Of a stretch of 24,336 nt of DNA, positions 14,080 to 21,800 are shown in pieces. The translations under genes were made by a program, and so were the position numbers. A model generated the notes under the pieces. It was not told where the DNA came from and made no database searches. It was given only the letters and a program-made list of their open reading frames with translations. The stretch is from a virus. The first letter of the stretch is position 1, and every line of letters starts with the position of its first letter. Where the stretch lies: the IMG/VR virus record IMGVR_UViG_3300028569_000167, positions 1-24,336 of that record; one strand, 5' to 3'.

Positions 14080-14481
14080 ATGAGTACAAATGTAGAAGAA
14101 TTAGTAAACATATACTTGACAATAAGAAATCAACGTGAGAGCATACTAAGAGAGTACGAAGCAAAAGACTCTGAACTAAAGAAGGATCTTCAGAGTGTGG
14201 AGCAGTTACTACTAGCAGTTTGTAATGAAACTAATTCTGACGGTTTCAAAACAAGCGCAGGTAGTGTGACACGCAAACTCAACGAGCGGTTCTACTGCAA
14301 CGATTGGGATAATTTCCGAAAGTTTGTGATGGAGAACGATGCGGTTGAATTGTTTGAGCGGCGTATTCATCAGGGCAATTTTAAAGAATTCATGGCAGGG
14401 CATGAGCAGGATGGTCTCCCGCCCGGTATTAACGTTATGAAAGAGTTTTCAATCACCGTCCGTAAACCAACCTCTAAATAG
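14080..14481 (+). CDS. coiled-coil phage protein of the replication block
   Basis: This 133-residue protein's N-terminal 50 residues form a charged helix with heptad pattern (ELVNIYLTIRNQRESILREYEAKDSELKKDLQSVEQLLLAV). A compact domain follows, with 'SDGFKTSAGSVTRKLNERFYCNDWDNFRKFV', 'NDAVELFERRIHQGNFKEFM' and 'LPPGINVMKEFSITVRK'. I recall this whole layout, including (D/S)W--F--F(V/I)---DA-ELLERRIHQ-N--(E/Q)F and LP-G-NV, from many phages, always beside the helicase and the Cys-cluster protein and never given a function. A Gam-like or accessory single-strand role is possible from the coiled coil, but unproven. It starts one base after the helicase stop. Confidence 0.82.
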   Translation: MSTNVEELVNIYLTIRNQRESILREYEAKDSELKKDLQSVEQLLLAVCNETNSDGFKTSAGSVTRKLNERFYCNDWDNFRKFVMENDAVELFERRIHQGNFKEFMAGHEQDGLPPGINVMKEFSITVRKPTSK

Positions 14482-14505
14482 TCTGATTCAGTAAAGGAAA
14501 TTAAA

Positions 14506-15366
14506 ATGAGTAACGAACTCGCAAACCTGTTGTCCAGTAACCCCGCCCTCGCAGGGCTAGATGAAGATACCCTTGCCGTAGCAGGGGGCGGTGGTAAAGG
14601 CGGAGTCAAGCGCATCTCTATTAAGGGCGGTGTGTTCCGTAAATATTCTGGCGGTAAAGAAATTGGTGCTATCGAAGACCGACACATGAACATCATCATT
14701 GTCAAGATGGCACACAAGGCTTCACGTATGCTCTACATGCAGGGCTACAAAGAGGGTGAGAAGATCAGCCCGACTTGTTGGTCAAGCAACTCAGATGTAC
14801 CAGACCCAGAAGTTAAGAGTCCTGTAGCTAAGAGCTGTAGCGATTGCCAGTACAGCGTCAAAGGCTCAGGCGATAACGGTATGGGTACAAAGTGTAAGCT
14901 CTCATGGCGCACAGCAGTTGTGTTGCCCGCTGACCCATCGGGAGATGTCATGCAGTTGGTGTTGCCAGCTACATCGTCTTTCGGTAAAGAGGATAACGGG
15001 CGTTGGCCTTTCCGTCCTTACATTCAGCACTTGGCTTCACACAACGTATCGGCTGGGCGCGTTATTACCCGCATGGCGTTTGATACTAAATCTCCAGTGC
15101 CTAAAGTCTTGTTCTCACCCGCAGGTGTTACGCCAGAGGCTGACTTAGAGACTATCGCTATGCAAGCAAAGAGTGCCGCTGCTGAAGCCGCTGTCAAGAT
15201 GAGTGTCTATCAAGTTGACAATAGCGAAGAAGGTGATGGTGGTTTTGAACAGACACCCGCACTTGAAGCTGTAGCAAAACCTGTGAAGCGTGAGTCTACT
15301 AAGGCAACCGCCGAGCAAGCATCAGACGTTTCTGGTGTTCTCAAGAAATGGTCTAAGAAGGAGTAA
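14506..15366 (+). CDS. candidate phage ssDNA-binding protein with a Cys cluster
   Basis: This 286-residue protein opens with a Gly-rich loop (AVAGGGGKGGVKRISIKGG, residues about 25-43). A beta-rich core follows (VFRKYSG, MNIIIVKMAHKASRMLY). Next is a cysteine group: Cys in SPTCWSSNSDVPDPEVKSP, then CSDC, then CKLSWRTAVVLP, which could bind zinc. FGKEDNGRWPFRPYIQHL precedes the tail, and the C-terminal 80 residues are flexible and rich in Ala, Glu and Lys. The pattern 'CWS-(N/S)--PD----P---SC--C......G.KC....R-AVV' is one I recall from abundant phage proteins taken as single-strand binding proteins. Its position between the SNF2 helicase and the primase agrees. There is no typical acidic SSB tip; it ends VLKKWSKKE. 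AAAGGA precedes the ATG. Confidence 0.65.
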   Translation: MSNELANLLSSNPALAGLDEDTLAVAGGGGKGGVKRISIKGGVFRKYSGGKEIGAIEDRHMNIIIVKMAHKASRMLYMQGYKEGEKISPTCWSSNSDVPDPEVKSPVAKSCSDCQYSVKGSGDNGMGTKCKLSWRTAVVLPADPSGDVMQLVLPATSSFGKEDNGRWPFRPYIQHLASHNVSAGRVITRMAFDTKSPVPKVLFSPAGVTPEADLETIAMQAKSAAAEAAVKMSVYQVDNSEEGDGGFEQTPALEAVAKPVKRESTKATAEQASDVSGVLKKWSKKE

Positions 15367-15370
15367 GGAA

Positions 15371-15688
15371 ATGCCACGGACATACAGTGAAAAATTCTTG
15401 TTGGAGATGCACCAAGCTGATCCTTACCGCGCAGGTGTTCAGCTTGCCAAGGCTTGTGTTAAGGCGAACTTACCCGCTAAATATGTAGCCGAGGCGCTTG
15501 GTGTTACCCGCATGACAGTTTACAGTTGGTTCCGTGGCAAACCTATCCGCGACAAAAACCAACAGGTCGTTGAGGTATTTACTGAGATTGTTGAGGGGGA
15601 CATGATGCGAGGTATATTGCCAGCAAACAATCTTCAGCAAGCAAAGAAGTACATCGAAGACATGATCGGTAAGCCGTTGAAGCAATAA
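15371..15688 (+). CDS. helix-turn-helix phage protein
   Basis: The start at 15371 follows AAGGA (15366-15370 region) and avoids a longer version that would overlap the previous gene. The 105-residue product begins MPRTYSEKFLLEMHQADPYRAGVQLAKACVKANL. It then has a clear helix-turn-helix, AKYVAEALGVTRMTVYSWFRG (about residues 35-56), and ends LPANNLQQAKKYIEDMIGKPL. I recall close relatives in many phages next to the SSB candidate and primase. They probably bind DNA as transcription or replication factors. It is the last gene before a strong terminator, so it may control the primase gene downstream; this is inferred from position only. Confidence 0.82.
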   Translation: MPRTYSEKFLLEMHQADPYRAGVQLAKACVKANLPAKYVAEALGVTRMTVYSWFRGKPIRDKNQQVVEVFTEIVEGDMMRGILPANNLQQAKKYIEDMIGKPLKQ

Positions 15689-15693
15689 AATAA

Positions 15694-15711
15694 GGGGGGC
15701 TTCTGCCCTCC
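15694..15711 (+). terminator. GC-rich hairpin without T-run
   Basis: GGGGGGC (15694-15700) and GCCCTCC (15705-15711) form a 7-bp stem with one G-T pair and a TTCT loop, five bases after the HTH gene's stop. It has no T-tract. It probably works together with the true terminator 12 bases further on, as a pause or mRNA-end stabiliser. Confidence 0.5.
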
Positions 15712-15723
15712 GCCCAAACAACT

Positions 15724-15748
15724 AAAGCGTGAGCAGTCACGCTTTTTT
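15724..15748 (+). terminator. strong intrinsic terminator in front of the primase gene
   Basis: AAAGCGTGA (15724-15732) and TCACGCTTT (15737-15745) form a perfect 9-bp stem with a GCAG loop, followed by TTTTTT (15743-15748). This is a textbook rho-independent terminator. It ends only 16 bases before the primase ATG at 15765. TGAGCAG (15730-15736) can instead pair with CTGCTCA (15754-15760), which would break the terminator stem. This suggests an attenuator rather than a plain end of the transcript. Confidence 0.85.
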
Positions 15749-15764
15749 AAACTCTGCTCAAGAA

Positions 15765-18617
15765 ATGATAAAACAATTTTATGAGAAGTTACTGCCATCG
15801 CAGGGGGTTTACTGTATAGGTGAGTTAGATAGGTCTGCGCCGAAAGGCAAGCAAATGCGTCACCACTATGCAGAAACAATTGATGAACTAATTACAAAAA
15901 TTGAAGGCGTAAACAACCGTAAACATGACTGCTATGTAACACCTAGTACATTTATGCAGTACAAACGCGCTGCGTCAGAGTGCGTGTTTCACAAGTCTCT
16001 CTTCATTGATTTTGATGTAGGCGTAGACAAGGCAGAAGAAGGTAGTGGTTACGCTACAAAGGAAGACGCTGTAGCTGCACTAGATAAGTTTGTAGAAGAC
16101 TCTGGACTGCCGCCGCCTGTACGTATCAGCTCAGGTATTGGGTTACATGCGTACTGGATATTTGCGGATGATATACCTGCAGAAGAATTTTTACCCTACG
16201 CCAAGAAGTTTAAGTCGTACTGCCGAGAAAACATAGCTATCTTTGATGAAGAGGCTGTACCTGCTGACTTGGCGCGATTCATGCGTGTAGTAGGTTCGAC
16301 GAATTACCGCGCAGATCCGCCAGCGCTTTGTGAGTTCATCAATGAAGAAATTAATCAGTATTCGTTCGATGAATTTAAGAGCTTTCTTGGCGAACCCGAA
16401 TTAGAGTCAGCTAGTGATATCCTAGCGCGGGTCAGTAAAGGGCTGACTGACGACGAACGCAAGATGCTTGGGCTGGATAACTTTAAGTATTCATTCGAGA
16501 AGATTGCGATCCGTAGTTTGGAAGGCAGCGGTTGCCCCCAGATTGCAGATGTAATTATGAACCCCAATACCATTAGCAGGAATACATGGGCAGGGGTGCT
16601 TACAGTCGCCGTTAGATGCGATGATGGCGATACAGCGATACATAAAATATCAGAGGACTACGACAATTATGATCCAGAGGAAACCTACAAAGTTGCCCAT
16701 TCTTTTAGTGGCTGCCGTAGGTGCAGTTGGTTTGAAGAAAACTCCGACAACCCAGACCTATGTGGCGGATGCCCCAATAAAGGAAAAATATCATCCCCCA
16801 TACAACTTGGAAAAGAAATACGAATCGCAAGAGCCTCGGATACGCAGGACGCAGTTTGGGAGAAATCGGATTCCAAAACAATTCAAGACTTTCCAGAATT
16901 CTTAAGACCTTACCATCGTGGTGTGCATGGTGGGATTCTGTATCAACCCGCGCCTGTAGTAGATAAGAAAGGTGTTAAACACGAGCAAGACCCTGTCATG
17001 TTACTTGCACACGACTTGTACCCGATTCGTCGTATGTTTAGTCCGATAGATGGTGAGTGCTTGACTATGCGCTTGGTACTCCCAAAGGACGGAGACAGAG
17101 AGTTTGTTTTGCCAATGAAACTTGCATACTCCAAAGAAGAATTCAAGAAAGCTTTAACTAGCCAAGGTGCGTTCTTTAATCAAAACTCAGCAGAGGCACT
17201 TATGAACTATGTAATTAAATGGGGACAGTATTTAGAGAGTGTTGAACGCGCAGACGTTATGCGCATGCAGATGGGTTGGACAGATGATAACAACAGCTTC
17301 ATCGTTGGCACTAGAGAACTCACTCGTGATGGTAAAGACTTAGTAGCAGCAGCGTCGCCATTCATTAAGGGCTTAGTTAAGAATCTTACAACTGAAGGAT
17401 CGTACAGTAAGTGGAAAGAATCCATGAACTACCTAAACGAACCTGACTTTGAAACCCATGCGTTCACAGCCCTGTGCGGATTTGCTTCACCTGTGATGCG
17501 TTATACATCTACATCAGGCGTTGTCCTTAGCTTGCATGGTAAGTCTGGTAACGCTAAGACCGGAGCTATGTACGGTGCGCTGAGCGCGTTTGGTAACCCC
17601 AAAGACCTGAGCATATTTGATGCTACGCAGAACGGCATGGTTGGTAGGTTGCTAGGTCTGAAGAACATTGTATTTGGTGTGGATGAGACATCTAATATGA
17701 CGCCACTCATAGCATCGCAGTTGACTCACGCTATCTCACACGGCAAAGCCAAGATTAGGATGCAAGCTTCAGTTAATGCTGAGCGTGAGTACGAGATGAG
17801 TGCATCAGGTATTGGTATCTTCACTACTAACAACGGTATGTACGCAAAGTTTGAAGAACTGAAAGCAAACCCAGACGGTGAGGCTGCACGTATGGTGGAG
17901 TTTTTAGTGCGTAAACCTAGACAGCTAGAGGGTGAAGGCGGCGCAAGGCTTGGCGTTAAGATATTTGATACCTTCCGCACAAACTACGGGTTTGCAGGGC
18001 CTGAGTTTATACAGAATGTTTTTACGCTCGGTGAGAACTACATGCTAGATAACGTTTCACACTGGGGTGAACGGTTCGATAAAGACTTTGGGGATAACTC
18101 CACGTATCGGTTCTATAGGAACTTGGTATCAGCAGTCTTTACATCAGGCACTATCACAAACAACGTAGGCATTACCAACTTCACGCTTGAGCGCATATAC
18201 AACCAAGTTATTTTAGATATGATTATGATACGGGATAAGGTAATTAAGGTTAACCGCACTGACTACGAGTCCATGCTTGGCGACTTTATGAATACAAACC
18301 TCGGCAAAGTACTGGCATTCAAGAACGGTAAGGTCGCGCTTGAACCACGTAACTCAATCGTGGCTCGTGTCGAAGCAGATAAGGACTTGCTGATGATATC
18401 AAAGTCTGAGATCAAGAAGTACCTGACTGAGCGCCAAGTAAGTACTAGGGAGTTTGAGCAGGACATGCGCTCACGCAACATACTAATTGATGATAGGAAA
18501 GGTAGGCTAACGACAGGATGGAAGTCATCGGTCAGCGCATCCCCGACTTATCTGTATTGCTTTAAAACTCAGATTCCTGATGAATGGTTTGGTAATGACC
18601 CCGAATCAGATTCTTGA
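15765..18617 (+). CDS. primase-helicase (AEP-like primase fused to DUF927-type ATPase)
   Basis: The start is set at ATG 15765 because an earlier in-frame GTG (15729) lies inside the terminator stem; this gives 950 residues. The N-terminal domain (about 1-200) looks like an archaeo-eukaryotic-type primase: LFIDFDV (79-85, Asp82, Asp84), SSGIGLHAYW (122-131, His128) and MRVVGSTNYR (173-182). A zinc pair set, SGCRRC (315-320) and CGGC (333-336), lies between the domains. The C-terminal motor has Walker A HGKSGNAKTG (591-600, Lys598) and Walker B NIVFGVDE (634-641), as in DUF927 proteins; the residue before the Walker Lys is Ala. Together these make primers and unwind DNA at the fork. The ribosome site is weak (AAGAA). 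Confidence 0.88.
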   Translation: MIKQFYEKLLPSQGVYCIGELDRSAPKGKQMRHHYAETIDELITKIEGVNNRKHDCYVTPSTFMQYKRAASECVFHKSLFIDFDVGVDKAEEGSGYATKEDAVAALDKFVEDSGLPPPVRISSGIGLHAYWIFADDIPAEEFLPYAKKFKSYCRENIAIFDEEAVPADLARFMRVVGSTNYRADPPALCEFINEEINQYSFDEFKSFLGEPELESASDILARVSKGLTDDERKMLGLDNFKYSFEKIAIRSLEGSGCPQIADVIMNPNTISRNTWAGVLTVAVRCDDGDTAIHKISEDYDNYDPEETYKVAHSFSGCRRCSWFEENSDNPDLCGGCPNKGKISSPIQLGKEIRIARASDTQDAVWEKSDSKTIQDFPEFLRPYHRGVHGGILYQPAPVVDKKGVKHEQDPVMLLAHDLYPIRRMFSPIDGECLTMRLVLPKDGDREFVLPMKLAYSKEEFKKALTSQGAFFNQNSAEALMNYVIKWGQYLESVERADVMRMQMGWTDDNNSFIVGTRELTRDGKDLVAAASPFIKGLVKNLTTEGSYSKWKESMNYLNEPDFETHAFTALCGFASPVMRYTSTSGVVLSLHGKSGNAKTGAMYGALSAFGNPKDLSIFDATQNGMVGRLLGLKNIVFGVDETSNMTPLIASQLTHAISHGKAKIRMQASVNAEREYEMSASGIGIFTTNNGMYAKFEELKANPDGEAARMVEFLVRKPRQLEGEGGARLGVKIFDTFRTNYGFAGPEFIQNVFTLGENYMLDNVSHWGERFDKDFGDNSTYRFYRNLVSAVFTSGTITNNVGITNFTLERIYNQVILDMIMIRDKVIKVNRTDYESMLGDFMNTNLGKVLAFKNGKVALEPRNSIVARVEADKDLLMISKSEIKKYLTERQVSTREFEQDMRSRNILIDDRKGRLTTGWKSSVSASPTYLYCFKTQIPDEWFGNDPESDS

Positions 18618-18801
18618 GCCAGAGTGGATATTCCCGTTTGATGGTATGAACGTAGGGGACAGCTTTTTTGTGCCAACCCTACGTCCTGCTGAAATGGTTT
18701 ACGTCATAGACTGTTGCGCCAAACGCGCACGTATCCGCATCAAGTCGTACCCAACTTATAAGGATGGCTGCATTGGTGTACGATCTTGGCGCGTGGGCTA
18801 G
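18595..18801 (+). CDS. small phage protein with 'VGDSFFVP...GVRSWRV' pattern
   Basis: This 68-residue protein overlaps the primase end by 23 bases; an ATG at 18580 would add five residues, and neither start has a strong ribosome site. The sequence has 'IFPFDGMNVGDSFFVPTLRPAEM', a Cys pair (CC) and a C-terminal 'RIRIKSYPTYKDGCIGVRSWRV'. I recall small phage and prophage proteins with the same bracket, 'YPF--M-VGDSFFVP' and 'R----(E/D)G-RVWRV', as a beta-rich DNA-associated family without known role. Its stop TAG shares CTAG with the stop of the convergent minus-strand gene. Confidence 0.7.
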   Translation: MTPNQILEPEWIFPFDGMNVGDSFFVPTLRPAEMVYVIDCCAKRARIRIKSYPTYKDGCIGVRSWRVG

Positions 18802-21800
18802 GGTTTTATATCAAAAGATTTGTACTTCTCAATCAGGTTTGCTTTTATTAAGCGCTGCATCAAAAGGTTAGGCTCTAGCATTTCCTGCCTATCTTTAGGT
18901 GAGAGCATTTCTGTCGGCATCATTCTGATTGACTTAGCTTCTGTCTGAAGTTTTTTCAGATCCCCGTTGATATCTTTAAGATACATACCTACTAGGACTT
19001 CGTCCATAGGATTGCGCTCTAAGTACTTAACGTAAGCTGTAGGATCGTTCTTAACTGCATTCAGGTTCGCTTGTTTCTTCATTAGCTGAGACTGAATCTG
19101 TGCAAACTCTCTGTTGTCTACGTTGCCCTTGTTACCGAAGAACGATCCAAATAGCAAGCTCTCCTGCTTGATGTTACGTGGCTTCTCACCGCTAAGTCCA
19201 AGCGCACCATAGGATGTCTCAAGCATCCGACCAACTCCATCAAAATAACTATTAGCTAAAAAGTACATAGAGTTAGGGTTTACATCTACGCCCACTTCAT
19301 TGAACAAGTAACGTGCCGCATCTTTGTATGCTTCTGGCACACGGTCACCCGCAGAGAACGCATCTGCCATCCGACGATAAGGCTCGTTGTAGATACCTCG
19401 TCCTAGTCCGTCTTTGTTAAGCGCAAACTGTAGTAGGGGACGCGCTATGCTAGGTGTCAATGAGTCAATCATAAAGTTGACTGGGTTCTCAGAGAACTCC
19501 ATCTTAGACACAGGCAGCGGGATAAATGAGTCAAGCGCGATGTCAGTAAAGATATTTTTAAGCGCCTCTTCCATCGTGCCTTTGCCAGAGACAACATTTG
19601 CTATCTGCGCCCCAGAAGCAGCGAACGCGCCAAGACCAAAGCCCCAAGGTAATTGGAACACAACGTTCTTACCCATACCTAGTGATTCAGAAATCTCATT
19701 CGGGATGTGAACCCTAAAGTAACGGTTCCAAGTCTTCATGTTGTCAGCGTGTACCGAGTTGCGCCCGAGGTCATCTTCAGGTGCCATAGTAGCTGCCATC
19801 ATGTAGGCAAACACACCTAGACCGCCGAGCGCGGCTATCATAATCCAAGCGTTCTTCTGCTTTTCAGCGTATGCCTTTTCAAACTTAGCCAACGCTACGG
19901 GATCAGTCTTTATTTTGACAGGGAGGGCCTTAACCGCGCTACTAAGCAAGCGGAAAGCTGGGGTTACAGATTCAATAGCACGTACAGCACCGGTTGCAGC
20001 GGGACGGAAGAACATAAAGAGCGCACCCATCAACTTGCCATGCTCGCCTACCTGTTCAAAGTTAGCAAGGTTCTTGACATACGCCACAGCTTTAGCTGAC
20101 GCTTGTGCTTCAGTTTTAGTTTTATCTTGCTTCATGAAGCGCTGCTTAACAATCCCATAGGCAGCGGCTCGACTACTGAATTCAAACATGTTGTTCCAGA
20201 CGTCGACAAACTTTTCAAACTGTTCATAGTTTTTAATTACTTTGCCGCGCCCAAGTTCTTTGTTAAGTTCTTGTAATTTATCTTTTAACGACAGACCAGC
20301 TGTATACGATACGGCCCCGCCCTTATTAAGATACTCAACCATGTCCCTGACAAACGCATCTTTCTTGGCGTAGGCTTCCATGCCTTTAGTGTCGCCGTTC
20401 TCATACATGTTTGCTACTTTCATAGCCTTAAACAACCCGCCACGCGCCCCTACCTGAGAGGCAACCTTAGCAATCATACGTGCGCTATCCGCAGGGCCAA
20501 ATTCAGCACCCAGAACAAAAGCGTTTGTTAGCGCGTCCCGCACGAAGTTCATAGGCGCGAATGCGTAGTTCCATCGGGTGTGCATCTTACCTATGAAGCC
20601 AGTTACCATGTTCATAGAGTCAACAAGCGGGTTGCTATCTTTGTATGTGCGGCGTAACGCCTCAAGCATCTCAGGCTTAGCAATCTCAATTACGTCTACT
20701 GTACCGTCCTTGTTGTAATGAAAGATGGTGTTCTTTTTCTTTGATGCTGGCAGCGCGTTATCTCTGTCTTTAAACTGAATTGGTTCCTTCGCAACTTTAC
20801 CGTCAATCAGCCCTTGCAGCACAGCGTTCTTTATAGTCAAGGTGTAGTTACCGCGCCCAGACCGCGAAGCCGCGCGCGCAGCGTCTGACATAACCTGCAG
20901 GATCGGGTTATCAGGGGTGTTATCGCTACCTTCAAAGGAAGACTGAGCGTCTTGCAGTTCACGACCTCTATGCATAGGATCAAAGAACGCGTCTTTCTCA
21001 AACCTTGCCTTCATAGGCACGTAGTTACCCCAACCATAAAACGCAACAATATTGCTAACCGGATTTGACCAGTAGTTTGATACGCTGTTCATTCTCTGCG
21101 TAGCTGCTTCAATCTTACGAACGGCGTTTAGTGCCTCATCAATAGCTGCTTTTTGTGGGTGTTTATTGTATTCGTCTATAATATTTTTTACAGAGGCACC
21201 GTCCATATTAACCACATTATAGGTGGCATCACCTACATCTAGCGACGTAGAACCATTAGGACTAAAGCCAAGTGGTGTAACGTTCTTCTTGTTTACTACT
21301 GGCTGACCGTCAGCTCCTACCTTTACCTTACCGTTCTGATCAACCTCAAACATTATTGAGTTAAGTTTGTTGCGCAAGGTATCTGTCTGCGCTTGGGTTA
21401 GCTTGGTCTTAGACTCTAGCAGATCAAAAATCTGATTACGGACATCCGCCATCTGTGGTCTTAACGGCGCGGTCTTCATAAATTTAACAACACGACGCTC
21501 ACCTTCGTGTAACGCAATGCTTAACATACCAAGCCTACCTATAGTTTTTTCTACCGTTGAGTTAGTAAGATTGACTAACTTATTAAGCGCTGTTTCTAGA
21601 TTAATAATGTGTGGCAGAGCTTCCCTTTTATAGTTCATGCTACCGCGCTCTGCAGACAACGTAGCTTCCGTATAGAAATTATTCTGATCTGGGCCGCTGT
21701 ACTGAATAAGATCAGATAAATCTGCTTGGTTCTCAAGCACCTTTATAGCGTGTTTTGTGTTTTGAAACTTTGTAACAAGACTGCTAGGCATCACTGCTTT

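Noticed and set aside
15729-15764. GTG start that would lengthen the primase by 12 residues
   Set aside because: The GTG lies inside the terminator stem and the added residues are coded by its arms and T-run; ATG 15765 is more plausible.
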